A DNA stretch of 64,000 nucleotides from Costus lasius (Eukaryota; Streptophyta; Magnoliopsida; Zingiberales; Costaceae): positions 1,860,001-1,924,000 of the forward strand of contig JANVAS020000203.1 in the NCBI GenBank assembly GCA_027563935.2, in the 5' to 3' direction. Below, in pieces: positions 33,102 through 45,400 of the stretch (within the stretch, counting starts at the first letter, position 1; the number at the start of each line of letters is the position of its first letter). Position numbers and translations under genes: made by a program. The notes below the pieces were generated by a model. It was not told the origin of the DNA and did no database searches. It saw nothing but the letters and a program-made list of their open reading frames with translations.

Positions 33102-35402
33102 CTAAAGCTCACCAGCCAAATCATCGAACAGCTGAGGGAACTCTCTTCTCATATCTGACTCTGTCTCCCAAGTAGCTTCTTCGACTGACTGGTTCCCCCA
33201 GATAACTTTTACCAGTGGTACTGTCTTGTTCCTTAGGACTTTATCTTTCCTATCCATAATCCTCAGTGGTCTCTCTACAAAAGTCAGATCACTCTGGACC
33301 TGCAGGGGAGCAGAATCAAGCACATGTGATGGATCTGCACAGTATTTCCTCAGAACTGACACATGAAATACATTATGAAGATGCTCCAGAGATGGTGGCA
33401 GAGCTAGTCTGTAAGCTACAGGACCAACCCTCTCTACAATATCGTAAGGTCCAACAAACCTCGGGCTCAGCTTTCCCTTCTTGCCAAACCGCATGACACC
33501 CTTGGTTGGTGAAACCTTCAGAAACACATGATCCCCCACCATAAACTCTAAGGGACGACGACGATCATCTGCATAACTCTTCTGCCTGTCCCGAGCAACC
33601 TTCAATTTTTCCTGGATAACTCTGACTCTATCTGTAGCCTCCTGTACAGCCTCTGATCTCAGAATCATTCGGTCCCCTGATTCCTCCCAACTCAGAGGTG
33701 ACCTGCACTTCCTGCCATACAGAGCCTCGTACGGAGCCATCTGAATACTGGAGTGAAAACTATTATTGTAGGTGAACTCTATCAGGGATAAATCACTGTC
33801 CCACTCGGAACTCCAATCCACAACATAAGCCCTCAACAAATCCTCCAAAGTCTGTATAGTACGCTCTGACTGACCATCTGACTGCGGATGGTAGGCGGTA
33901 CTAAAACTCAACTTAGTGCCAAGACCCTCATGCAAGCTCTTCCAGAATCTGGAAAGGAATCTGGAATCGCGGTCTGATACAATATCCACAGGCACTCCGT
34001 GTAATCTGACTATCTCATCGATGTACAGCTTAGCCAGCCGATCGAGTGGGTAAGTCATCCGAATAGGCAAAAAGTGCGCAGCCTTCGTGAGCCTGTCAAC
34101 GATGACCCAAACCGCATCATGCCCTCTCCTGGTCCGAGGCAACCCACAAACAAAATCCATACTAATGCACTCCCACTTCCACTGCGGAATAGGGAGCTGC
34201 TGCAATAATCCCCCAGGCCTCTGGTGTTCGGCCTTCACAGTCTGACAGGTCAAACACCGAGATACGAACACCGCGACCTCCTTCTTCATGCCCGGCCACC
34301 AGAAATCTTTCTTCAAATCCTGATACATTTTTGTGACTCCGAGATGCAAGGAATACTTGGAGTTATGACCCTCCTCCAAGATCTCTCTCCTTAGACTAGG
34401 TTCCTCAGGGACACACGCCCGTCCATGGAACCGCAGAATACCATCACCAGATAAGGTGAAATCCTCCACTGGCCCGGCAGCCAACCTCTCTCTGATCTGA
34501 ACTAGATTCGAATCTACCAGCTGCTGATCCCTGATTCTCTGTAGTAAAGCAAACTGAACCCGGAGAAAAGCCACATATCTAGACTGAACTCTGGGAGACA
34601 CCTCAACCCTGAGCTCTCGGAACTCCTGCAGTAACTGCCACTCACTGACCCTCAGTGCAGCTACCGAAGTAACTGGGTGTCTGCTCAACGCATCAGCTAC
34701 CACATTGGCTTTCCCGGCCTGATACTGAATAGAGAAATCATAATCCTTTATTAGCTCCATCCACCTTCTCTGCCTCATATTCAAATCCTTCTGAGTGAAA
34801 ATGTACTTGAGACTCTGATGATCAGTAAATAAGTCAAACTCCTGTCCCAATAGATAGTGGCGCCATATTTTCAGTGCAAAAACCACTACCGCCAACTCCA
34901 AATCATGGGTAGGGTAGTTTAACTCATACTCCTTCAATTGCCGCGAAGCATAAGCTACTACGGCCCCTTTTTGCATCAGGACACAGCCCAGTCCTTTGCC
35001 TGAGGCATCAGTATAAACAGTAAACCTCTCCCCATCAGTAAGAATGATAAGGATGGGCGTACTGGTCAATCTCCTTTTTAACTCCTGGAAACTTTCCTCA
35101 CACTTCTCGTCCCAAACAAACTTAGCCTCTTTCCTGGTCAGCTTGGTTAAGGGACTCGCCAGCTTGGAGAACCCCTCCACAAACCTCCTGTAATATCCTG
35201 CTAATCCCAGAAAGCTCCGGATCTCTGTGGCACTAGTTGGTCTTCCCCAGTTCAGGATAGCCTGTACCTTCACTGGATCCACGGACACGCCCTTACCAGA
35301 TATCACATGCCCCAAAAAGCTGATCTGATCCAACCAAAACTCGCACTTGCTGGCCTTAGCATACAACTGGTGTTTCCTCAGAATTGCTAGTACCCTGCGC
35401 AA
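33102..35402 (-). pseudogene. Tekay pol, C-terminal part: end of RT, RNase H, integrase, chromodomain
   Basis: 766 residues open, continuing in the frame of 35418-35966 after a single stop at 35418-35420. Seen: the end of RT ([19 protein letters not shown]), RNase [14 protein letters not shown], integrase zinc module ending CLTCQ, integrase core with [15 protein letters not shown] and [17 protein letters not shown]-like [18 protein letters not shown], and a chromodomain-like [14 protein letters not shown] close to the C-terminus. It integrates element cDNA; the chromodomain-like tail is thought to steer integration to heterochromatin. This part is intact in itself but cannot be made from an unbroken polyprotein. 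Confidence 0.9.
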
Positions 35403-35417
35403 GTCCCTAGCGTGATC

Positions 35418-35966
35418 CTAAGAAGTACGGGAGTATACCAGTATATCATCTATGAACACCACCACACAAGTGTCTAACAGCTCATGAAACACCCTGTTCA
35501 TCAGATCCATAAAAACAGCAGGTGCATTGGTCAGTCCAAAAGGCATAACTACAAACTCGTAGTGCCCATACCTGGTCCTGAAAGCAGTCTTCAGGATATC
35601 TTCATCCTTGACCCTGAGCTGATGGTATCCTGACCTCAGATCGATCTTGGAGAACACAGTGGCACCCTGCAACTGATCGAACAGATCATCTATCCTCGGA
35701 AGGGGATACTTATTCTTTACAGTCACTTGATTCAGTTGACGGTAATCTATGCATATTCTCAGTGTTCCGTCCTTCTTCTTTACAAACAAGACTGGCGCTC
35801 CCCAGGGTGAAGCACTCGGTCTGATATAGCCCTTTTCAAGCAGTTCCTCTAACTGCTTCTTCAACTCAGCTAACTCTGAGGTGGCCATACGATAAGGAGC
35901 CTTTGATATTGGAGCTGTACCAGGCATCAGCTCAATACCAAACTCCACATCCCTGTGGGGAGGCAA
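35418..35966 (-). pseudogene. Tekay pol: reverse transcriptase N-terminal half
   Basis: 182 residues with the classic RT blocks [56 protein letters not shown] and the catalytic [13 protein letters not shown] at 35418-35420 replaces the serine found here in the 42-kb relative. Upstream it runs on in the same frame to the TAA at 36045-36047. Confidence 0.9.
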
Positions 35967-36044
35967 ACCTGAAAACTCATATGAGAATACATCAGGAAAC
36001 TCACAGACTACCTCTATCTGAGCTAAGTCTGGATCTGAGTCTTC

Positions 36045-36506
36045 TTACACCTTAACATGTGCAAGGTATCCTTTGCACCCACTGGCTAGCAACTTGCTGG
36101 CATGCACAAATGATATCATATGTGGCCCTTGATCAGACACCAGGCCCCTTACTAGCAGATGACTCCCATCAAGCAGATGCAGAGTAACAATCTTCTCAAA
36201 GCAATCCACTGTAGCGTGGTGAGAAGATAGCCAATCCATGCCTAGGATCAAATCATAATCCTGCATGCCTAGCAGTATCAAATCAACTAAAAACTGGTAC
36301 TGCTCTACGTGAATAACACAGTCAGGGTAGACTATGTCAGTGGATAAACTATCCCCCAAGGGTGTACATACTGAAACTGTGTAATCTAGTACTCTAGGTG
36401 AGACAGGTAGTCTAGAAGCAAAATTAGCAGACACAAAGGACAAATTGGACCCCGGATCAAACAAAATACGAGCTAACTGATCAAAAACATGTAAAGTACC
36501 TTCCAC
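36045..36506 (-). pseudogene. Tekay aspartic protease
   Basis: Open frame of 153 residues with the active-site segment ILFDPGSNLSFVS and the later [12 protein letters not shown] flap/core region. The DPG form (in place of DTG or DSG) is also in the 42-kb copy and looks normal for these elements. It ends at a TAA (36045-36047) where the relative has a glutamine codon. The frame is separated from gag by a one-base insertion near 36580-36584. Confidence 0.88.
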
Positions 36507-36570
36507 GACGGATCGGGAAGCTCGAGTGTCCTTCTCTGCTATAGCGTAGACTCTGGCCTGGACAGCTGGT

Positions 36571-37758
36571 CTATCGGTACCCCCGGATCTGTGGCCCAGG
36601 CGCCTTGCAATCTTTGATCCTGTGCCCCACTTTTCCGCACTTGAAGCACGCCCCGGACTTCTTGTGGCAGTCCGCCCTCAGGTGACCCTTGGCCCCACAA
36701 TGGTAGCAGACTCTGTCCTCTACCCGGCCATCAGTACTCTGCTGCTGTGACTGAGATGTCTGCTGCGGTCTCTGAGTTCCCTTCCCCTGGTACGGTCTGT
36801 ATCGATCTCTCTTCTGGTCCTTCCCCTTATGGTATTTCCTACTGCCTCCACCAGTCTGCTGGGGAACCGGTGCCACAGCTATAGGGGCTACAACTAGGGC
36901 CGTCTCGGCCTGCTCCTCCAGGATGTACTTCTCTGCGGTGCGGGCACGATCCAGCATCTCAGCATAAGTCTCCAAGTGCTGCAGTCCTACTTTCTGTCTG
37001 ATATCCCTTCTGAGACCCCTGAGAAATTTCTTAGCTCGCCTATCCTCAGTATTTATCAAATGTGGAGCATACTTCCCAAGCTTTGAGAACATCAGGTCAT
37101 ATTGATCCACTGTCATGTCTCCTTGTTCCAAGTGGATAAACTCCACCTCCCTATCCTCAACCATGCTAGTGGGAAAGAATTTCTCATTGAACCGGGACAA
37201 GAAGTATTGCCACGTCACCTGTTCAGATCTGTCCACCGCGAGCCTCAGCTCACTCTTCCACCACACATCTGCGTCACCCCGCATCATATAAGCGGCCAAA
37301 CATAGTCTGTCCTCATCTGAACATCGCATCACTTGGAAGATCTTCTCCAAGCCGGAAAGCCAGTCCTCTGCCGTCCTGTAGTCTGGACTCCCATAAAAAC
37401 AGCTAGGGCCCAACCGCTGGAATTCACCCACAAGCAAGGCATAGCGCCTATGGGTGTCCTCCGGCAAGCTAGACCCCGGGCCCGAGTCAGACTCAGACCC
37501 CCACCCCTGCGTCGGTATCTGTGTCTGAGATAGAAGCTGCAACTGCTCTCTGAACTCGCGTTGCTGTTCGCGATTCTGCTGTAACAGTTGCTGCTGCACC
37601 TCCTGGTGCTGGGTCTGCTGCTGCTGCAGCATCTGAGCCTGTTGCTGGATTAGTGCGTTCTGCTGCTGCACCATACCAGTCAAAGACTCCATAGCCCGCA
37701 GGAATTCAGCAGTCTGCTCACTGCTGCCAGCACTAGCACTCGACCTTGGGCGCACCAT
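36571..37758 (-). CDS. Tekay gag
   Basis: 395 residues starting MVRPRSSASAG. A Gln-rich coiled coil (about 30-80) is followed by the Retrotrans_gag core (about 115-230, with YMMRGDADVWWKS and [15 protein letters not shown]) and two CCHC knuckles, CYHCGAKGHLRADC and CFKCGKVGHRIKDC, near the C-terminus. Gag forms the virus-like particle and binds element RNA. In the relative gag runs straight into protease; here a run of five G (plus-strand C-run 36580-36584) shifts the frame and stops it at 36571. Gag alone could still be made. Confidence 0.88.
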   Translation of the reverse strand: MVRPRSSASAGSSEQTAEFLRAMESLTGMVQQQNALIQQQAQMLQQQQTQHQEVQQQLLQQNREQQREFREQLQLLSQTQIPTQGWGSESDSGPGSSLPEDTHRRYALLVGEFQRLGPSCFYGSPDYRTAEDWLSGLEKIFQVMRCSDEDRLCLAAYMMRGDADVWWKSELRLAVDRSEQVTWQYFLSRFNEKFFPTSMVEDREVEFIHLEQGDMTVDQYDLMFSKLGKYAPHLINTEDRRAKKFLRGLRRDIRQKVGLQHLETYAEMLDRARTAEKYILEEQAETALVVAPIAVAPVPQQTGGGSRKYHKGKDQKRDRYRPYQGKGTQRPQQTSQSQQQSTDGRVEDRVCYHCGAKGHLRADCHKKSGACFKCGKVGHRIKDCKAPGPQIRGYR

Positions 37759-37913
37759 ACTGGCTCCTTAAACACACACAAACAAATACACACAAATCAA
37801 AATTTACAATCAAGTCAGTTCTCAAAGTCAGTTCTCAAACAAGTTTCCTAGCTGTCTAGCAATACACAAGCAAGGTTTTCCACCCCCGAACAGCTATTAT
37901 TAGCTAGCTCATC

Positions 37914-37925
37914 GCTCTGATACCA
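37914..37925 (-). other. Primer-binding site of the 30-kb Tekay element
   Basis: Minus strand TGGTATCAGAGC, initiator tRNA-Met type, three bases from the 5' LTR edge at 37929. Confidence 0.92.
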
Positions 37926-37928
37926 CTC

Positions 37929-40497
37929 TGTAACGCCCCCTCAGAATAAATCCCAAACACATGCAGAAACCGTGGAAGATAGGGAATGTCACACACAAAA
38001 CAACAAGACAAATGCTAGGGAATAATAGCTTAGGGAAACGATTCAGAAAATTTCGGCAGCATGTCCCCAGAATTACTAAGGAAATTCCTGTACATGCTCC
38101 ATAAACACAAATTGAACATACCCTTTCGAAAACAAGATTCACAATCATTATCACAACATCCAACTAATAAATCACATTAATTAAATAACACTGAATAGAA
38201 CAGAATTCACCGAAAACAGGCTTAAGCCCTCGGTTTAACACTCGTATCAAAACCAATTGCCAACCCGGCAACAATATCACAGTAGTCGAAAACTAGCAGC
38301 CACATCCGGCTAACATGTCAATGAATAAAATCATAAAAACCTCGGCCACATCCGGCCCTCAAAATAGCACAGGCTCGCAGGCCCTAAAATATCAAGTCAG
38401 AAAATAATACATCCGCTAGGCTGTAGGCTCCTGCTCTGCATCTGGAAATATAGTGGAATGAGCTACACAGCTCAGTGAGTAGATAGTCTCGTTCGACCAT
38501 CCACTAATATACAATCAAAAATAGATGCAGATATCTTTTCAAAACTTTTAACGGAAGGTGACAAAGCATGATACATAATAAAGCTGATAACCATAAATCA
38601 CAATCATGATCATACAACAATACACCCACCATCCCGGGCAACAAGATCACAAAACAGCCTAACCGGCTAACAGACTCAGACTCACGCAACTATTGTCCAG
38701 TGATTTCAGAATTGACCCCGAGGGTCCAACCCGGCCTTCGTCAAGGCACTGAGAGTAACTTGCAACGAACATTGGTGAGGCATAGATTCAAGAGGTGGCC
38801 CCCGCCAGGTCACGACGTGGCACTTTGCTCTACGACACTCAACCACACCCCCTTACCGGGAACACAAATAGAACAGAACGGAAGGTGAATGAATTCAAGA
38901 GGTGGCCCCCGTCTGACCAAGACGTGGCACTTTGTTTCAAACACCCAACTCTCAAAAGGTTTACCACTTGGACAAAATACCCTCAACACAAACTGGAAAC
39001 CTGAACCTCTAACCTGGTCACTAGACTCTAGAACAGTCCCTCCATTACCGGAAACAAATCAGAATAGGTTGGGTGGATTCTCCAACCCCAAGTCAGAATG
39101 ACTGTTCACTGAGTGCTCTAGTTGACCCTTAGGTTCAGTCCACTCAAGTCTAGGACCCTTATCGAATGCATTTAACACAGACATTATTTCGAACATCACA
39201 TCAATCAGGTTCAGAAAGGTCCTTAGATTTCATGCAAGCATGGTTTAACCTTTTCTAGGTTATCATTCAAGGTTATCAATCAATAATTAAAAATACATAC
39301 TAATATAGAAAATTCACCAATTTCATCCACAAATAACATAAATACTGAAGATCACAGATTTATAGTTTTCTCTTAGTTCTTATAACAAAAGACAGAAATG
39401 CCCCTAGTTCAAAGTTTAAGTCATGCAGGAAAACTTATCCAAAAATTTCATAAAAATAATCATTACATCCCTCATGATCCCTAGATTCGTAATTTCAAGT
39501 TTTCCCCAATTTTAACTAGAAAATTTACCCAATTACCCCTAGGTCAATTTCGGTCAACAGAAATTATTAATTCCAAAAATTCCCAAAAAAATACGGTAGA
39601 GTCCTCCTATACCTAATTTCATGAAAATATGGTTTGCCCCAATTTTACCCATACATTTGGGCGTAATTTCATGAAGAAGGGGCGAAATTCTCAATTAAGC
39701 CCTAATCTTCATGCAATTGAAAAATCTAAGGTATCATACATGATTAATCAAGTCTAATTGAAGATTAGAAGCCTTAGAGAAGAAAAGCCCTAATTTTTCC
39801 ATGCAACTAGGGTTTCGAAATTTGGGGAAACTCATGGAAACGTATATAACTTTGAAATCAAGAGTTCATATCATGTTTATAGGCATTAGACTTCTCTAAA
39901 TCAAGCAACAAACCAAAAATACGTGAACTAGGTGGAAGAGAAGATCCACTCACCTAGTTTTCGATTCTTCCAAACCACGCCCTCACGCCCCACACGCGCC
40001 GCCGGAAACACACAAGGATCGCCGGCAAGAGTCGCCGGAAACCACCTCCAACACCACTCGCCGCCGGCCACCAAAGGAGGAGAAGAGAGAAGGAGATTAG
40101 CCGCCCCTTCACCCTAGAGAAACTCGTGAACAACGAGTAAAGAGGAAAAAAAAACGAGGGTGAACCCTCTAATTTCGTTTTCTACTTCCAAAGAATCCAA
40201 ACCCAATAGCAAACATAAGTGGAAGATCCAATAACCCTTTAGTATAAGTTATATTTTCCACTTCACCCTTATCAAGGGCTCTTAACCTTTTCTAATAGAA
40301 AGACACCACTAGCCTAGTGGTACACAGCACACATTTTACGCCTTAAGTCGCAGGTTCGAATCCTCTCCGCGACACATATTTTTACATTGCAGGAAAAATA
40401 CATAAATCGATACATTATCTCAAAGAAAACTTCCACAAAAATGCTAGATAAATAAACTTTCATTTTCTTACCTGCTAATAAATTTCTGGATCTTACA
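37929..40497 (-). repeat. 5' LTR of the 30-kb Tekay element
   Basis: 2,569 bp, about 99% like 30503-33072 by eye. It carries the same GTGGCACTTTG modules (about 38788-38935) and antisense tRNA-like boxes (40310-40363). Followed by the TCCAT duplication. Confidence 0.92.
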
Positions 40498-40502
40498 TCC
40501 AT

Positions 40503-40967
40503 GAGTAAAACTAGTGTTGAGGCTCGGATGCACGAAAGTGATCCTTGAGATTCTACTAGAGACAATCAACTTAGAACTCGGATGCACGAAAGTGGTATTT
40601 GATTGATGATTTACTTATCTTTAGCATTGGGATAGATCTTGCGCGAAAGCGAGGATTGATCCCTACATGATTGTCTGCACGAAAGTGAGATGATTCCTTT
40701 ATGAAGTAAATTAAGTCTTTATCATGATAAAATTAGTTTGACGACCTCTTATTTATGTCTAGTCATTGAAATTAAGGTGGATGAAACCCTAGTCCCAGTT
40801 TTCTCTCTGTGATTATCTCTTTAGCATATTCTTTGCATAGTTATTTCTATCATATTCGACTTGCTTAGCTAGTGAGAAAATATCTATTTGGTACTTAATA
40901 ATAAGGTCTCTGCGGTTCGATATCTTTCTTTATTACTTCGAGTATCCATGCACTTGCGGACACAACA
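40503..40967 (+). repeat. 3' LTR of the Athila-derived element, right segment
   Basis: Continues the LTR after the Tekay insertion (GAGTAAAACTAGTGTTGAGG matches 14760-14779). It contains the remaining CACGAAAGTGA repeats and the terminal CACTTGCGGACACAACA, followed by AGGTT. Confidence 0.85.
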
Positions 40968-40972
40968 AGGTT

Positions 40973-41286
40973 CTTGTCTCTTTTCCAGTGTACTGGACTC
41001 ATACGCACGCTGCGCCGGCGTCGAGTCTCGAGTGATGTATTTTGGTGGACTTTGGAGCTGGTTCGTGCAGCGTTCCTTGGCAGACGTGTGGCGGTCTCCA
41101 ACTCATCGAGACGAGCAGACAGGTGGTTGTCAGAGATAGGCTGAGGAGTGTGTCGGGGGCGTACTCCTGCTGGTCGTGTTCAGGGTTCGACTGCTTTGCC
41201 CCTGCGTGGGCGTGCTTGGGTGCGAGTCAAGCGTTGACTCGCTTGTAAATTGTTAAAAATTTATTACCCTAATTCTAGGCGTGACA
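40973..41286 (+). repeat. Solo LTR, right segment
   Basis: Continues the GC-rich LTR that starts at 12162 and ends AATTCTAGGCGTGACA, followed by the ACTAG duplication (41287-41291). Confidence 0.78.
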
Positions 41287-41291
41287 ACTAG

Positions 41292-42231
41292 TGTATGAAA
41301 CATTCTTGTATATAATTATTTATAGCTCATGCATTTAATGTTTAGCTACTAAATAACTAGAAAATGAGTTAATTGTTATTTCTTCCAATTGCTTGATTCA
41401 CTTTTAAATGACTAAAAAATATGCAGAAACTAAAGATTACATGATGTATTAATCCAAGGAATCTCATTTTGGTATTGCTAAATATATTGATGTCTGTTTA
41501 TTTTAATCCTAGTAAATACTTTACATTTATCCTAATTTAAAGTATACCTCACTATAGCTTTTAAACAAGAGCTGAACTTGTAGTAGGGAAGGAAGCTATA
41601 GATTCAAGTAAGAAAATGTAATGGGCAATAGAGAGCAGAAATGAAAGGAGAGTATTAAACCCCTAATAAATGTAATCATAAAGAAACACACCTGCTATCA
41701 CAAGCTGCACGATGGAGATGTCAACCAAGCAAAGAAGAGGGAAGATAAAATTCTTCACAAGGCACCTCACCAAGTAAAGGCTATAGACACAAGGAAAGAA
41801 CAAGCAATAGGGAGCGGAAGATGAAAATACACGTGACTTCTTTTCTAATTAAGTCTTCTCTTATTTTTCTTCTATTATTTATTTATTTATTTATTATTTT
41901 CAAATTCCAACATTTCATGACTTCTTTTCTAATTAAGTCTTCTCTCATTTTACTACTATTATTATTATTTTTTATTTCCAAATTCCAATACTTGGCAGGA
42001 AGTTGTAGAATTCTCTAGACGTGTACTTTTGCTCACCAACATCTCTAATTTATTTAATTACCACTTGTCCCTACATAGTAATTGTTGTATAATTGTTATT
42101 ATTATTTTATTGTTTTAAATGGTAATTTATATTGTAGTCCACTAATTCTACAAATTACAACTTAGTCCCCATATCTTAAGTCAAAATTCACAAATATAAT
42201 TTATATTATTTTAATATTAAAAACCATAACA
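41292..42231 (-). repeat. Probable LTR of the old Del-like relic (right part)
   Basis: On the minus strand it would begin TGTTATGG at 42231, right after a purine tract AGAATGGGAGAA (42232-42243) and the relic's stop codon. The start resembles the solo LTR at 58749 (TGTTATAG). It is AT-rich and includes a ~38-base direct repeat (TGACTTCTTTTCTAATTAAG at about 41833 and 41919). No gene is seen. The LTR continues left of the nested insertions at 11.6-12.16 kb. Confidence 0.5.
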
Positions 42232-42279
42232 TTCTCCCATTCTAAAAAAATTTTGGTCCTATAAATTTAGTTACCAAAT

Positions 42280-42402
42280 TCAAACAAAATGAGGATATTT
42301 TTTCTGAACTTCTTCTTCTCGTTCCCATGTGGCATCATTATCCGGATGATTTTGTCACCCAACTTTTACTAGCTTAGTGATCTTGTTGCTCAACTTATGT
42401 TC
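42280..42402 (-). pseudogene. Del-like relic: chromodomain-like C-terminus of pol
   Basis: Minus-strand reading gives NDATWEREEEVQKKYPHF and then a stop at 42280-42282. This is the end of the chromodomain region of gypsy pol. It is severed from the rest of the gene (53520-54590) by the Tekay insertion at CATTC. Stops upstream (for example in VKVG*QNHP) show it is dead. Confidence 0.75.
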
Positions 42403-42407
42403 CATTC

Positions 42408-45400
42408 TGTAAGATCCAAGGATCTTAAGTTCTGGTAAGCATTATTTTGATTTAAATAAAATTATTGACTATGATAATTTTATGTATTGGTTGTCAAATT
42501 ATAGTTAATTAACTAGAGATTTTGGTTGTTAATTTATTGTAAATAAATTAGAGATTATTTATTTGATTGTTGGCTGATTTATGATAAATTATTATTGGTT
42601 GTTCATGATAAATTAATTAGGATTTATGGTTGTAAATTGTAAGTTAATTAATTAGAACTTATTGGTTAATTAATTAGACCTTATTGGTTAATTAATTAAA
42701 TTCTTATTGGATATTAATTAAATCCTTATTGGATTTGTGTTTAAGTGAAATAATTAATTGGATATTAGATTTACAATTCAAATTATTAGTTAAATGGATT
42801 AAGTCCTAATCGGATTAACTAATTGGATTTTAAAATTCGAATTTAGTTAGTTAAATGGGTTAAACCTATTTGAATTAATGGGTTAATGGGTTTAAAATTT
42901 TAAAATCCAAAGTTTAAGTGGGAATTGCGCTTAGGGTAAGAGTTTTTGGCGATTTTGGCTTGAGGAAAATTGTGGGCGACGGCTTGAGAAGAAGTGGCGA
43001 TTCTTGAAGAGTTTTGAGGTGATTTTCTTCATCTTCTTCCCTTGGCGATTTTTCCTTGAAGAGAAGAAATTCCTTTGGCGGGTTCTTGAAGATTTTTGGG
43101 CGACTTAAAAGCTTTAGACGATTTCTTTTGTGGAGAATTTTCGGTTTAAGAGGTGAGTGGTGTGTCTTTTCGATTCCTAGCAATTTGGTTGTATTAATTA
43201 ATGAGTTAGATTGATTGGAAAGTTTTATCATGCTAAAAACCGAATTTGAACCATTTATTCATGAAAACCGAAATTTGATATTAATCTTGATATTGTGGTT
43301 AACATGTTTACATGTGAATTGAATCTTGATATTTCTCCATGAAAAGTTAGTTTAGGGTATTTTCCATGAAAACCGAATTTAAGGCATATCTCCATGAAAA
43401 CCGAATTTAGGGTAATTATTGTGTGGAGTTTAGGAAGCATTAAATCATTGATCTTGAGTATGAAATTCTTGTTAACTAAGGTGTTAATTAAGGTGTATTT
43501 TTAAATTGATATTATGTTTGAAACCGTGGGTTACATGTGTGATTTGTAAAGCAATTATGCTTTAAATTTTATGTTGATTTTAGGGGCGCATGATAAATGT
43601 TATATGTCGAATTTTATGGATGCTTGATAAATTGCCAATAATGTTATGTTGTAAAACTCATGTTTATTTAATTAAGATCATGTAATCATGTTTGAGAACA
43701 TTGGGTGATAATTTAGCAAAATTACACTGAACTGACCAGCCTGAAATTTAAGGACTACACTATATTCGGTGATGTTCGAATATAAAATATTATGTGTTAT
43801 GTTATATGATTTTGAGCAATATGTGTGATCATGTGAATTTTGAACAATATGTGTGATTATGTGAATTGGGAAAAAAAAATTATGAGTTATGTGAATTTGG
43901 AAAATTATGAGATTATGTGATGGTTAGGACTAAGGCTAGGTGTAACTATGAACTCAAGGGGATAGTCCTTATGTGTTATGTTAAGGGTTTGAATTTCAGC
44001 CCTGTATTGTGATATGTGAGGAGGTTGATGTTCAGCCTGCCTATTATGATTATTGTGATGGGGGTTGATGTTCAGCCTGCCCGATATGATTTTTGTGATG
44101 ACTATCCTAGAGTCTAGTTGACACTTAGGAGTCCACCTTTGTGAAATATGTTCACCTATGTGAAATATGAAATAAGATGTGTCTGTTGTCCAGTAGGAAC
44201 CTTTTGGGAGAACGGGTTTTTGACGCAAAGTGCCATGTCTTGGTCGGACAGGGGCCACCTCTTGATGTCATAACTCTTTTATGTGATGGGGTAATATAAG
44301 ACGCAAAGTGCCATGTCTTGATCAGACAGGGGCCACCTCTTGATGTCATTACTCTTTATGTGACAGGGTGATATAAGACGCAAAGTGCCATGTCTTGATC
44401 AGACAGGGGCCACCTCTTGATGTCATCACTCTGATGTGTTATGGGGTGAGAGAGCAAAGTGCCACGTCGTGACCTGGCGGGGGCCACCTCTTGATTCTAC
44501 TCACTGTCCAGGTTTATGTGTTGCATGCAGCTCCCAGTGCTTTGGCCAAGCCGGGTTAGACCATATTGGTCACTACTGAATATGCTGGACAACTAGGTTG
44601 CTTATGTGTTGGTGTGTTTAGTGGTTTAGAGTATAACTCTAGAACCTGAGTTTGTGAACCTAAGTTGTTATGTGTTTAGTTGGTTTAAAATATATGTGTT
44701 TAATTGGGTTAGAGTAAAACTCTAGAACCTGAGTTTGTGAACATGAGTTTGTTATATGCTAGTGTGTACATCTGACTGTCTATATGGTTTCTGTTTCTTT
44801 ATTTTGTTATATGTTGACATAATGTTCTTGTTAAAGATTTTTAAAATAATCTGCCTATATTTTTGAGTGTATGTTATGGATGGTCGATTTAGACTATCCA
44901 CTCACTGGGCTGTGTAGCTCACCCCTCATTATTTTCAGGCATAGAGCAGGGGCACATTTCATGAGTAACATTGGCGTGGATATTATGTTTGCTGCTTAAG
45001 AACTTTTATGCTAAAATTTTCTGGAGCCGGTTGTGGCTAAACCATATGATTTATATGAACTATGTGAACCATGTGATGTGAACCATGTGAACTATGTGAA
45101 TTTGTGTTGCCAGATTGTGGCAGTTAACTGAGTTTGATTTTTGTGTCACCGCGGGCTTCAGCCTGGTTTCGGTGTTTGGTATGAGTTTATAAAATCGATT
45201 TTGTGATTTTGTTTTGAATTTCGGCTTGTTGTATATTCTGTGAAATCGGTTTTGATATACCCTGTAACTTGCATATGTCTAGTGCAAGTATTGCCTGGTG
45301 GCAGGTACCTTTATGGATTTTATGAATTTTAATCGTTTTTGATTTAACTGTTGCCTTGCATATGTCTAGTGCAAGGATTGCGTGGTGGCAGGTACCCTTA

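Larger units (their letters stand above)
30503..40497 (-). mobile_element. Tekay/Del-type gypsy chromovirus, 9,995 bp, coding region broken
   Basis: LTRs 30503-33072 (2,570 bp) and 37929-40497 (2,569 bp); TCCAT flanks both ends (30498-30502 and 40498-40502). On the minus strand the order is 5' LTR (right), tRNA-Met primer site, gag, protease, RT, RNase H, integrase, chromodomain-like end, purine tract and 3' LTR (left). By eye the LTRs differ at about 20 positions, older than the Copia and 42-kb insertions. A one-base insertion and two stop codons split the polyprotein. Confidence 0.93.
13353..40967 (+). mobile_element. Athila-derived non-autonomous LTR element (with two nested insertions)
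   Basis: LTRs start TGATGACACC and end GGACACAACA. AGGTT flanks both ends (13348-13352 and 40968-40972). Without the nested Copia and Tekay elements and their duplicated pentamers it is about 8.4 kb: 1.88-kb LTRs and about 4.6 kb inside. The primer-binding site beginning TGGCGCC, the CNICKSYDHNTSDC knuckle followed by NPNLSW, the post-ORF GGGAGGCAACCCAA and the GCTTGAGGACAAG motif near the 3' LTR are all Athila-type. No protease, reverse transcriptase, RNase H or integrase is present. Confidence 0.8.

Noticed and set aside
42914..43231. 105-residue minus-strand frame, identical at 50853-51170
   Set aside because: Identity is due to the two near-identical LTRs; no domain and low-complexity composition.
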